Assembly (NCBI GenBank): GCA_020002185.1
Contig: CM034539.1
Span: 28,946,950-29,010,949, forward strand
Reading direction: 5' to 3'
DNA length: 64,000 nucleotides
DNA from: Paraescarpia echinospica
Lineage: Eukaryota; Annelida; Polychaeta; Sabellida; Siboglinidae
Part shown: positions 35,884 through 47,215 of the stretch, one piece after another
How positions within the stretch are numbered: position 1 is the stretch's first letter
How the letters are laid out: every line of letters begins with the position of its first letter
Made by a program: the position numbers and the translations under genes
Notes under the pieces: generated by a model
What the model was told of the DNA's origin: nothing
The model's database searches: none
What the model saw: the letters and a program-made list of their open reading frames with translations, nothing else

Positions 35884-36875
35884 TCTATAGAATTCCGTAG
35901 AATTCTACAGAATTTCTATAGAAATCTAATTTTCTATAGTTTGCTATAGAATTCTACAGAATACTATACCTATATATATTATGTAGAATATTATAGAATG
36001 CTCTATAGAAATCTATAGATTTAATGGAATCTAGTTTTCTGCACACAAAAAAACTAATGACAAACAACAAAAATGTAATGAGGTCCCGAATAACTGCCAA
36101 TGGACGCGAAATGGAACCAGTAAGTCAGTTCAAGTACCTCGGAGCTATCATCAATGACAAGGGTTCCAGGAACGTAATCCTTGCAAGGTCTGCACAAACA
36201 TTAGTAGCACTGGCAAAATTGGGACTAGTTTGAAGACAAAAACATCACACTGAAATCCAAACTTAAACTAGTACGTACACGGGTCCTTTCCATATTTCTA
36301 CATGCATGCGAATCATGGACCCACACAGCGGAACTACAAAGAAGAACTGCTGCAGTGGTAATGAATTGCTACAGAAGAATCTTATTTGCTACACTGACCA
36401 CATCACCAACAATAAAATCAGAAGAATCATCACGCAACATGTGGACATTACAAAGACCTGCTGACCACAGTAAAAAAGAGGAAACTGAGATGGTATGATC
36501 ATGTAACCGATTAAACGGGCTCACAAAAACAATACAAGGAACAGTGCCGGGGAAAAGAAGACAAGGAAGACAGAGGAAGAGATGGTCAGACAATGGACTG
36601 GGAAGACCTTCGCAGAAACTCAGATATTAGCACACAACCACGAAAACTGGCATCGACTGGTGAAACATTCAGCAATGCAGCACCCCTATGTCCCAGGCAG
36701 GTTACGGGAGCAGTAAGCAAATAAAACAGATTTCTGTAGAACTCTATAAAATTTGCTATACATTTTATGGCAACTTTAATTTTTCCATAGAATTTTATAG
36801 AATATTCTATAGAATTCTATTGATTTTATGGAAACTAGTTTTCTGTAGAAATCCATAGAAAACTATAACATTATA
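35884..36875 (+). repeat. tatagaattc-rich tract split by an RTE-like fragment
   Basis: Irregular repeats of atagaattcta and tagaaatcta occupy 35884-36045 and again 36725-36875. A near-duplicate phrase, gattt(a/t)atgga then ctagttttctg, closes the left tract (36018-36043) and recurs in the right one (36827-36845). The retroelement fragment therefore seems to have landed within an older tract, or been duplicated with it. Confidence 0.6.
36024..36716 (+). pseudogene. RTE-like reverse transcriptase C-terminal fragment
   Basis: The plus strand reads SRITANGREMEPVSQFKYLGAI and INDKGSRN, then, across frame changes, a CESWT-like stretch and a final RKTEEEMVRQW region ending with FAETQILAHNHENWHRLV. 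This order (FKYLG, then a basic region, then FAE with W-LV) is typical of the end of RTE/BovB-type ORF2 proteins. No catalytic domain is present, so it is 5'-truncated and decayed. Confidence 0.7.
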
Positions 36876-36881
36876 ATTTAC

Positions 36882-37945
36882 CAGACAATATTTTCATCCA
36901 TCAGTAGGAAATCTGAGAGGCCACTGACTTAAATTACAAAAGAACTACTCGTGCACCGACATAGGGAAACAGTTCTTCACTAATTGCACCACCGACACTT
37001 GGAGCAATCTTCCAGAAGTAACATCAGCTGCTTCATTGAATATTTTAAAGCAGAAATTGAGGTTTCTGGACACCAGCTAAGAGACTGTACAAGCAAGTAT
37101 ACCAAGTAAGTTACATTACGATTTGGTCCCAGCGTCTTGGTGGCCTCAACAGAAATATACCACACAATGTTTTCATCCATCAGCAGGAAATCTGAGAGGC
37201 CACCGACTTAAATTACAAAAACACTCGCGCACGGATGTATTGAAAAAATTCTTCACTAATCGCACCACGGATACTTGGAACAAACTTCCAGAAAATCTAA
37301 TATCAGCTGCTTCACTGAATATTTTAAAGCAGAAATTGAGGTTTCTGGCCACCGGCTAAGAGACTATGCAACCAAGTATACCAAGTAAAAGTTACATTAC
37401 GCCTTGAACCCAACGTCTTGGTGGCCTCAACAGAAATATATCAAACAATTTTTTACACCCGTCAGCAGGAAATCTGAGAGGCCATTGAATAAAATTACAA
37501 AACTACTCGCGCACCGACATACGGAAACACTTCTTCACTAATCACACAAACGACACTTGGAACAAACTTCCAGAAGAAGTAGTATCAGCTGCATCATTGA
37601 ATATTTTGAAGTAGAAATTGAGGTTTCTGGACACCAGCTAAGAGACTGTACAAGCAAGTATACCAAGTAAAAGTTACATTATGCCTTGGCCCCAGCGTCT
37701 TGGTGGCCTCAACAGAAATATACCACACAATGTTTTCATCCATCAGCAGGAAATCTGAGACCATCAACTTTATTTACAAAAGAACTACTTGCAGATGTAC
37801 AGAAACACTTCTTCACTAATCGCACCACCGTCACATGGAACATGCTTCCAGAAGAAGTAATATCAGCTGCATCATTGAATATTTTAAAGCAGAAACTGAG
37901 GTTTCTGGCCACCGACTAAGAGACTACGTAACCAAGTATACCAAG
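36882..37945 (+). repeat. Four tandem 280-bp copies of a reverse transcriptase C-terminus
   Basis: ggaaatctgaga recurs at about 36907, 37186, 37468 and 37749, a period of 279-282 bp. Each unit encodes a similar peptide such as FFTNRTTDTWNKLPE, then SAASLNILKQKLRFLA and a stop. This is the usual final segment of many non-LTR polyproteins (a WN-LP motif followed by LN-FK). The four units differ from each other by substitutions and a small deletion in the last, so the array is not very recent. Confidence 0.85.
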
Positions 37946-38689
37946 TAAGTATACTAAGTAAGTAAGTGTGGTCAGTGACTATAACGTCCCGAGGCCGAAC
38001 TTACAGCTGTGAGTGTGAACATTGACAGTCGTGCGACATGATGCGCGAATGGGAGATTTTCTATGTAAATAGAATCAATCTATCAGCATCAAATATTAAT
38101 ATTTATAAATCATATACATCTTAAAACAACTGAACTTGGAACTATGTGACAACAAAATACACAAATGTTTAGCCCAACGCCATCCAAAAACACAGCAATC
38201 AGCTGCAATGCCAACTGACAACGTTACATGTCAAGCAGGACTTTTGTTACTTCACGATCCGAATTCGCTTTTATGGCAGCCTTCAGACAATCCCACCGTC
38301 TCTTCTCCTCTACCAAAGTAACTCATGTAGCACTCCTGAGTTTGTCTTCTTCCTTTTCTTTACCACTTAAGATAATACAGGCAAACGCAACCTTTTCTTG
38401 CCTGCCATTATACGCAGTGACAACAAACTCGCTACTAAGCGTATCACGTGATACACAGTTCCATCTCGTAAAATATCGGAAATTAGAAGTCACGCCTATG
38501 ACATTGGCACTCTGTCTTGTAAACAACTGATACAAACTTGTATCATAAAAATGTCACCAATAAATATGTTCATTAAAACACATTTGCATTGTAATCCGCT
38601 GTCAGTACATCATAATATATACCATTTATACTGCATAACAGTACTTTAAATAAAAACAAACAGACTATGTTCCTTTAATAAAAAAAACA
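37946..38689. other. No gene recognised
   Basis: A minus-strand frame at 38323-38535 (TSNFRYFTRWN, VVTAYNGRQEKVAF) is loosely similar to one at 30.3-30.6 kb. Otherwise nothing. Confidence 0.4.
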
Positions 38690-40222
38690 TTATAACAAGA
38701 GAGCAGCACATTAAGACATTCATGATGATATCGTAAGAATGTCGAAGGCTCCGTTGAGCCAACACGGGATTCAGACAGGCAACTGCACTTCTTAGATAGA
38801 ATTATAAGAAATGCTCAAAGAATGAACACCACCAGCAAGGAACTGGAGCAGTTCTATAACATTGTGAGTAATTATGCGACCAGTTTCAGGCAACGAATAG
38901 AAACCTCTTAACATGATATACAGCTAGTATTATTATGTACTTCTGATGGTAACGTAAGTGTCTCTTATGGATGACAACTCCAACACAAAACCATTAAACT
39001 GTGAGACACCACCATGTTTCCGAAAAATAAGGACTAAAGACTGAATGGCATCATTCAGAAATAGTGTTGCTGTCAACATAATGTTATTCTGGACATTCTG
39101 TCTTCACACTGTCAACAAGATGTCACGACTCATCCAGGACATTCTGTCTACACACTGTCAACAGGATGTCGCGTCTCATCCATGTTTTGTCTAAACATTG
39201 TCAACAAGATGCCATGTCTAATCCAGGACGTTCTGTCTTAACGATGTCAACAAGATATCACATCTCGTCAAGGACATACTGTCTTCATATTGTCAGCAAG
39301 ATGTTACGTCTCATCAAGGACGTTTTGTATATACACTGTCAACAAGATGTCATGTCTCTTACAGGATGTTCTGTCTACACACTGTCAACAAGATGTCACG
39401 AGTCATACAAGACATTCTATCTTCACACTGTCAACGATTTCACGACTCACACAGGACAATGTGACTTCACACTGTCAACAAGATGTCGTGTCTCATCCAG
39501 GATGTTCTGACTTCACACTGTCAACAAGATGTCATGTCTCATCCAAGACGTTCTGTCTACACATTGTCAAGTGTCAACAAGATGTCACGTTTCATCCAGA
39601 TGTTTTGTTAGCACACTATTAACAAGATGTCACATCTCATCCAGACATTCTGTCTATAACAAGACGTAAAATCTCATACAGAATGTTCTGTCTACACATT
39701 GTCAACAAGATGTCACGTCTCATCCAGACGTTCTGCCTACACATTGTCAACAAGATGTCACATCTGATCCAGAACGTTCTGTCTACACATTGTAAACAAA
39801 ATGTCACGTCACACCCAGGATGTTCTGTCTACATACTGTCAACAAGATGTCACGTCTCATCCAGGACGTTCTGTCTTCACACTGTCAACAAGATGTCACG
39901 TCTCTTCCAGGACGTTCTGTCTTCACCTTGTCAACAAGATGTCACGTTTCATCCAGGACGCTCTGTCTCCACACTGTCAACAAGATGTCACATCCCGCCC
40001 AGGACGTTCTGTGCGGTATGAAGCTGGCAGGAAACAAAGAAGGACTGATTTCATCTAGATACGACACTTCAGAAAACACAGGTGGAACTGGCCTCATTTC
40101 AGATGTAGAATCCCCAATCATCGTTGGTGATAATTCACTGCTTCAGTCATCACGGAAACGCAGGTGGACAGTGATAGTGAGTGAAACGAGTGATGAGTAT
40201 AACTCTACCGAGTCTACTGGTG
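38690..40222 (+). repeat. 46-bp minisatellite-bearing repeat family, copy 1
   Basis: The left flank (38700-39070) and right flank (40000-40175) match those of copy 2 at 44824-45830. Between them is an array of a 46-bp unit (tgtcaacaagatgtcacgtc, then tcatccaggacgttctgtctacacac) from about 39100 to 40010, with many variants. The right flank encodes a conserved-looking acidic/basic peptide in both copies: SENTGGTGLISD, ESPIIVGDN and SSRKRRW. Confidence 0.85.
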
Positions 40223-40225
40223 GCA

Positions 40226-40606
40226 TCATGAAGACAGTGTGGGAGCATCGTGAAGAGTGTGAGGGAGCATAGTGAAGACAGCGAGGGAGCATCGTGAAGA
40301 CAGCGAGGGAGCATCATAAAGACAGAGAGAGCATCACGAAGACAGCAAGGGAACATCATGAAGACAGCGAGGGAGCATCGTGAAGACAGCGAGGGAGCAT
40401 CGTGAAGACAGCGAGGGAGCATCGTGAAGACACTGAGGGAGTATCGTGAAGACAGCGAGGGAGCATCATAAAGACAGAGAGAGCATCATGAAGACAGCAA
40501 GGGAGCATCATGAGGCCAGCGAGGGAGCATCGTGAAGACAGCGAGGGAGCATACTGAAGACAGTGAGGGAGCATCGTGTAGACAGAGAGGGAACATCATG
40601 AAGAGA
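40226..40606 (+). repeat. 22-bp minisatellite agcgagggagcatcgtgaagac
   Basis: About 16 imperfect units with variants (cataaagacagag, tactgaagacagt). It immediately precedes retrotransposon copy B; the last unit, gcgagggaacatcgtg, equals the first bases of this window. A few units of the same motif also occur at 44510-44570 after SGCDTSKC repeat copy 3. Confidence 0.9.
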
Positions 40607-41931
40607 GCGAGGGAACATCGTGTCACTGCAGAGTCCCCGACAGCGGAGAAATGATTAATCTGGTTCCCGTTTTATTCCCTAGAGGCGCTCTGAAGACTAC
40701 GCACAGGAAAGGATCTGGTATAGGCAAGGTTCCAAGTGAGTTTAGCCAACAGGAGACATGTATAGTTATCGCCCACTGAGTTACTCAAAGCGGTAGCCAG
40801 TAAACGATTGTTGACTAGTTGTTTATTGTAGCTTTAATTGAGCTACGGCTTTGTCACTTCAGTTTTATAAGAATTATACATCAGGAAAACTAAAAATGCA
40901 ACGAAAGAACCAGGTGGTAGATGTCAGTGGACATATATTGAACTTTGTTTTGACCCTGACGTTTATCATATAGAATCTGTTGTTCAAGCATCAATCAGAG
41001 ACACACATTAGTTCTTAAATGAAAATATTAATAGCAAGTTATACAAGTCAAGGAAACATCTTTATGCTTACATAATTTTTGGGAAACGTCTTTACGTTTA
41101 CATAAAAATGTAATACTGTAAAATATAGCAGTGTGTTATTCTCATACAAGTTTTATTTTGGCTTGTCTTGGGCCTGGACATTGCCTTAAGTTTTTGACTT
41201 AGCCTAAACCTTGTTACAGACACAGGTAACATTGTGTATTACGAACAAGATCGTGATGTTATGTAACTATAATTTAAGTTACCAACATTTGAGGCAACAA
41301 CCGTTGTTTCATTTTCTTTATTTATGGCAGTAAAATATTCATGAGTATAAATTCCTTATGAGACAGATATCAAATGGGCATGCATGAAAAATCCAGTCTC
41401 AGGCACCTAAGTAGACTCACATCATCAGGGACTTGCAGCCACACCGAATGCCATATACAGGTTATTACTGTTTTAATAAAAAAGAAAACAACTGATCAAG
41501 CTATTAGCAAATTAATGACTTTTAGAAGATGTCACAAGATGTCAGAAGATTGTGCATACACAGCTGTTTTGTGCAGAAGGGCAACTGGAATCAACTGGAA
41601 TCAACTGGAATCAACTGGAATCAACTGGAATCAACTGATTTACAACTTATAATCAGAATATGTGAATGGGCTTTTGAATCAAACTTTTGAACATAAATGC
41701 ACGAGACACCCCACCTAATTTGAGATGATAAGATTGGATGGGCCACTGTTGATGTGATCATCTTTGATTATCAGGTTGGTTAAACACGTGGGATGTATAA
41801 CAGAACATGGAATGTTTCAGTGATTACCGGTAAGCTATTAAGCTAACAAAGACTCCGAACTCCCGGTAACCAGGGCACTCACACCACCTGGATATAAACT
41901 CATTCACCATCCAAGATCCAGTCGTAGTGGC

Positions 41932-42470
41932 GGCGGCATTGCGATACTGCATAAAGATTCCATCAAAACAACAGCAGTGAAAACATTCAATAAGATGCGG
42001 TTTTTCGAAGCGATGAGCGCTAAATTAACATCACATGGGGAAAGCATAATCTTGCTTGTTGTCTATCGCCCACCACCAACTAAGAAGATCGGATCGTCGG
42101 TGGTCGACTTCTTCAATGACTTCGCATATATTCTTGACACATATGCGACACTACCTGATGAACTTGTTATAGTTGGGGATTTTAATTTTCACTTTTATGT
42201 TAACACCGATGTTCACGTGAAACGTTTCTGTGACATGTTGCACTGCCACGACATGGCGCAGTATGTCGAGCAACCAACACATTAAGGCCACATTTTAGAT
42301 CTTGTGATATCCCATACTAACTCCTATGTGGCCGACACGGTGGTCCCTGAGCTTATCCCTGATCACCGCACTGTGCACTGCCTTCTTGCAATGCGCAAGC
42401 CTCCATTTCTGAGAAAAAACTTACCACAACATAAAGGCAATCAATTTGACATAGTTCTCGTCAGATATTG
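41932..42470 (+). pseudogene. Endonuclease domain, copy B
   Basis: Same wording as in copy A (VVYRPPP, VGDFNFHF) with a few substitutions, such as Tyr for Asp directly after the FHF stretch. The in-frame TAA at 42283-42285 is shared with copy A. Confidence 0.75.
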
Positions 42471-42812
42471 AGAATTCCAAATTACACACAAAGCGTGAAC
42501 AATCATTAGACGGCATTGTAGCTCAATACAACAACGTCCTGAACGAGCTACTTGACAAACACGCACCACTGAAGACGAAATAGCTCATCATCCGACCAGA
42601 TGTGCCATGGGTCGGTGACAAAATTATATTAGCCAGGAAGGAGGCACTGGTTGCAGCAAAGATGGAGATTGGCCAGGTTGACCATCGACAGAGAAATCTT
42701 CAACAAACCAGAGAGAACGAGTGAAGATGATGTTGTACATTGCCAGATCCACATTTTATGCCACCAAAATCAATGAACAGGTTGGCAACCCAAAAAAGTC
42801 TGTACTGGATAG

Positions 42813-44183
42813 TTGGTTCTCTGCTATAAATCGTGCGAGTTGGATCTGACTCCGACTCATCTGCTGAAGGCCAACATATCCACTTTGGCACCAGTCATCA
42901 CCGACATTGTGAACTTATCGATTACAACAGGAGTCTTTCCTTCCGCCTTTAAAAATGCTATGGTAACTTTTCTTTTGAACAAAGCAACACTGAACCCAAA
43001 TGACCTAAAGAACTATCGTCCAGTGTCGAACTTGTCTTTTGTGTCAAAAATAGCAGAGAAAGTTGTTGCTGCCCATTTCTCCACACACCTATCTGACAAC
43101 GATCTCTATAAGCAAATGCAATCTGCTTACTGTCCGCACCACAGCACTGAGATTGCACTGCTGAGAGTATGCAACGATCTGCTTTGTATATTGGATGAGC
43201 GCAAGGCTGCCATACATGTGCTACTAAATCTCTCAGCAGCTTTTGACACAATCGACCACGGGATCATGTTATCATGCCTCAGATATCGTTTTGGACTAAC
43301 TGGAACATCTCTTGCATGGTTTGATTCGTATTTGGCTAACCGATGTCAAAGTATTCAAATGCACAGCAAGAATCAGCTGAAAGTCCAGTGATGTTCAGAG
43401 TCCCGCTCATGTTCATTTGTTACATGGCACCACTCAGTGATATCGTACGTCGGCACGGAATCAACATGTCATATATCGCCTTCAGTTCTCTCTCAGAGGA
43501 AGACACAACCCAGGCTGTGAAGCGCTTAGAAGCATGTGTCGCTGAAATACAAGCTTGGATGTGCATGAATAAACTCAAACTCAATGCTGACAAAACAGGC
43601 TATTGTGATACGTTCACCGCACATCAAGAACAAACTTTCTATGCCGCACATAGAACTTGCCAATAACATCTTGTCTACTTCCACTGTGGCCAGGAACATT
43701 GGTGTTTTCTTCGATGATGCCCTAAACATGAACCGCCATGTACAGTACATGTGTCGTGTAGCATATTTCCATCTACACAGTACTGGAAGAATTTGAAATC
43801 TTCTAGATCGGAAAACAACAGAGATGATGGTGCATACCTACGAGACGTCTCGTCTTGACAATGGAAATGGCCTGCTGTACGGGATTTCTGACCATCTCCT
43901 CACCAGACTCAAGAGAGTGCAAAATGTTCCAGCCCGTTTCATAACCAGAACTAAGAAGTACAACCACAATACCCCTATTCTGATTGCGCTTCACTGGCTG
44001 CCGACTAAACAGTGCATCGAGTACAAACTACTACTGCCGATGTTTCGCAGTTTGCACGGCTTGACTGCGTCATACCTGGTGAACCTGCTAACTCGACACC
44101 AGCCCACTCGTATGTTACACTCCGCTGATGCTCACCTGCTGGAGGTCCGGCACTGCAAGCTTTGTACCCAGCATAAGCAGTAA
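42813..44183 (+). pseudogene. Reverse transcriptase (L2/CR1 type), copy B, catalytic box deleted
   Basis: Frame 42813-43391 reads NYRPVSNLSF, QSAYCPHHSTEIALLRV and LSAAFDTIDHGIM, the fingers and motif A, in which the first catalytic Asp (AFDTIDH) is intact. After a frame change at about 43385 the second part reads VMFRVP and then directly FICYMAPLSDIVRRHG, so the usual QGS-LGP loop is missing. Further on, SYIAFSSLSEED lacks the YADD catalytic box that precedes this position in active relatives. The C-terminus (43824-44183) has LIALHWLPTKQCIEYKLL and LHGLTASYLVNLL, diagnostic of the L2/CR1 group. Confidence 0.85.
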
Positions 44184-44203
44184 CACTGGAAAAAGAAACC
44201 AAA

Positions 44204-44640
44204 AGTAAAGCAATGGCAGCAGAGGTTTGGCGATGTTCCTCAGGAGAAGAACATCTTCATCCTATCGCATCCACATAAGGCCAAAGAAGTGGAGATGGAG
44301 AGTATCTGTGTAACTTCTGGATGTGACACTTCAAAATGTCTGGTTGTTATATTGCAAGACTGATGCAAAGGCCCATGAAATCTTGTCACGTCTTCATTAT
44401 CCCCCCTTTTGTCATGGGATAATAAAGTATTATTATATTGTATTAACAAAGACATGTGTGGATATGATTGTGTTCTGATTCTGAATGTCCTTGTCATCCA
44501 CATTGTGAAGACTGTGAGGGAATATCGTGTAAACAGTGAGGGAGCATCATGAAGATAGTGAGGGAGCATCGCATTATTGTCTATTATCCCAAATCTGGTT
44601 CCCGATTCACTCCCTAGAGGCACTATGAAGACTAAGCGCA
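44204..44640 (+). repeat. SGCDTSKC-family repeat, copy 3
   Basis: The best-preserved copy of the family, also seen at 19826 and 32565. The plus strand reads IFILSHPH and VTSGCDTSKCLVV before stops, then an aataaagtatta tail, three gtgagggagcatc units and a phrase (tggttcccgattcactccctagagg) related to the start of retrotransposon copies A and B. The last point suggests that the CR1/L2-like copies inserted in, or were built with, this repeat. Confidence 0.75.
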
Positions 44641-44823
44641 GGAAAGGATCCTGTATTGGCCAATCCAAGATGGTGCAATACAAGAGAAATTGAAATCCAC
44701 TGATTTACAAAATATAATCAGAATATGTGAGTGGGCTTTTGAATTGAACTTTTGAACACAAATGTGCAATTTTTGTGCATATATTTAATTGATCAACACA
44801 TTAGATTAATAAAAACAAAAGAT
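44641..44823. other. Short flank
   Basis: Includes a phrase matching the 3' part of the CR1/L2 5' region (gaatatgtgagtgggcttttgaat, compare 1051). A small fragment of that family. Confidence 0.6.
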
Positions 44824-45830
44824 CATATCAAGACAGCAGCACATTAAGACACTGATGCTGATATCGTAAGGATGTCGAAGGCTCTGTTGAGCCAACACGG
44901 GGTTCAGACAGCCAACTGCACTTCTTAGATTAAATTATAGCAAGTGTTGTTCAGGTTAGAATATTTTCAAAATAATTTGAAACAGTTATTATTAGTGATC
45001 TTTGACAGTGAACGTCCTATTAGCTGATACAGATCCCTTTTGTGTGGCTGTGTAAGATTGGCACTACACAGTGAACTGTGGCCCAGTCTATGAAACCGGT
45101 TTGCCTGACTAGTAAAGTGAGATCTAGTAAAGTGTAGATTCTGGTAGGATCGAGGCAACTCCATGCAGTGTCCCACTTGAAAGATACGTACAATTCTCAA
45201 AGAATGAACACCATCAGCAAGGGGCTGGGGCAGTTCTCTAACACTGAGTAATGATGTGACTAGTTTCAGGCAACGAGTAGAAACCTCTTAACATGATATT
45301 CTGCTAGTATTATTATATACTTCTGACGGTAACATAAGTGTCTCTTATGGATGACAACTCAAACACAAAGCATTAAACTGTGTGAGACATCACCATGTTT
45401 CCAATAAATGTAGAATGAATGGCATAATTCGGAAATAGTGTTGCTGTCAACATAACATTATCCAGGATATTCTATCTTCACACAGTCAACAAGATATCAC
45501 GTCTCATCCAGACGTTTTGTCTACACACTGTCAAACAAGATGTCATGTCTCATCAGGAACGTTCTGTCTAGACATTGTCAACAAGATGTCATGTTTAATC
45601 CACAGCGTTCTTTCTACAGACTGTCAATAAGATGTCACATCCTGTCCAGGACGTTCTGTGCGGTATGAAGTTGACAGGAACCAAAGAAGCACCGATTTCA
45701 TATAGAAACAACACTTCAGAAAACATAGGTGGCATTGGCCTCACATCAGATGAAGAATCCCTAATCATCGTCGGTGATAATCCACCACTTTAGTCTTCAC
45801 GGAAACGCAGGTGGGACAGTGATAGTGATC
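44824..45830 (+). repeat. 46-bp minisatellite-bearing repeat family, copy 2
   Basis: The flanks match copy 1 (38700-39070 and 40000-40175). The internal array is short: about four to five units of the 46-bp motif (45455-45655) compared with about twenty in copy 1. The right flank reads SENIGGIGLTSDEESLIIVGDN, a stop, then SSRKRRWDSDSD. It is followed within about 100 bp by a hAT C-terminal domain. Confidence 0.8.
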
Positions 45831-45939
45831 CTGTTAACGTAGATAAAACAAGTGATGGTATCGGATCGATTAGGATTAATGTTGGACCGCATTGAAAACA
45901 ATTGATCTGAATCTTGTATACATCATATTGGTGAATCTT

Positions 45940-46371
45940 AATTGCAATTTACACCCAACAAAAGGCAACACCAAGATGAAGCCTTGGCTGGGGCTGGAGT
46001 GGAGGCACGAAGGCCACCCGAAGTCATGTTGACATCAGCGAATGTGATTGATGATGATCAAAGAACCGTACAAGACCAACTTCAAGGATCTGCTTCATCT
46101 CATCAAGATTTTACTGGTTCTGCCAATCTCCTCTGCATGTCGTGAGAGAATCTTTTCAAGTCAGAAACGGATCAAATGCGACACGCGCTCCTCACTGCAT
46201 GTGGACACCGCTGAGGATCTCATACGCATCTCTGCCACTGGCCCATCACTGGAGGAGTTTCAGCCAAAGCCAGTTGTGAAGAAGTGGTTGGCGTCGTCCC
46301 AGAGAACACGCCGGCCATGCTACAAGGAGTGGCCTTACCAACTTGACACTTTTTTCAATGAAGATGAGTGA
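45940..46371 (+). pseudogene. hAT transposase C-terminal dimerisation domain fragment
   Basis: The frame ending at 46371 reads LLHLIKILLVLPISSACRERIFSS, then RSSLHVDTAEDLIRIS, GPSLEEFQPKPVVKKW, and a stop. This is the hATC domain that pairs transposase monomers, in the version found in KIAA1586/ZNF862-like hAT proteins. The rest of the transposase is absent. It could be the missing C-terminus type of the element at 21.8 kb, but it lies 20 kb away. Confidence 0.85.
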
Positions 46372-47215
46372 TGTGCTTTGATCACTTTGGGAGACTAGCT
46401 TTGTAATTTGCCCTAGCATATATGCCGGCATGTAATGCAAACCTCATGTTTTGTTGAAGCTCTGCTGTACTAATAAGATAGCATGGATATTTCATTATAA
46501 GCAACTAGTGTATTCTAGCCTCTAGTCTAGATTAGTGGTATATAGTATTATATTATGTTTTTGGCTATGGGTTGGTTAGTGGTATACTTTGTAATTATAA
46601 CTGCATATGGTTTATTGTATTGTTCACATATATATATATATATATATATAATATATTATATATATATATATGTATACATATATGAACAGTGCAATACAAT
46701 TTGTCCTGATATATCATTCTGGCATGCCAGTTGTAATCTGAATCTGATCACTGTTGTGTATTAATATTAGGCCTATAGTTTGTTTTTAGTTTACACACAT
46801 GTATATTTACTGTTAATTATTGGTAATTTCAGGGATACCACATATGACTGATATTAATTTGCCAGTGTACTGTGTTATAATGCATAAAGTTAGTATCTGG
46901 CCATACATTCATACGGACGTCTGCGGTTAATTTAGATTAAATTTGTAATTACATACAAATGCACACACAATTACTTGGCTACTACTTTTTAACTTTGGCT
47001 CCAAAAACATACTTAGAGGGCTGTCTAGTTGTTTCTAAATGTTCTGTGCATCATCGCACTATCCTTCAAGTTTAATCACCAGTTGCATGTGACATTTTAA
47101 TATATAAAACAAATGTATTCATCATTGAATCCCTTCAAAAAAAGCAAAGCAAATAGAAAAAATTTATTATAAGGGGACTATTAGAATGATATAAAAAGGG
47201 GACAAAGACCTTGCC
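46372..47215. other. No gene; ta microsatellite
   Basis: A long (ta)n tract with a central break lies at 46627-46685 and is flanked by the inverted words gttcacatat and atatgaac, so it can form a cruciform. The rest is AT-rich. Confidence 0.7.

Larger units (their letters stand above)
40607..44183 (+). mobile_element. CR1/L2-like non-LTR retrotransposon, copy B
   Basis: This copy has the same 5' region, decamer array (41587-41636), endonuclease and linker as copy A, and continues through the reverse transcriptase to its C-terminus. It shares copy A's TAA at the end of the first endonuclease piece (42283-42285) and adds its own lesions. It ends near 44183, where a SGCDTSKC-family repeat begins. 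Confidence 0.85.

Noticed and set aside
30334..38535. Shared gene between 30.3-30.6 and 38.3-38.5 kb (minus strand)
   Set aside because: The resemblance covers only two short stretches (VTSN-(K/R)Y and A-NG) and could be chance.
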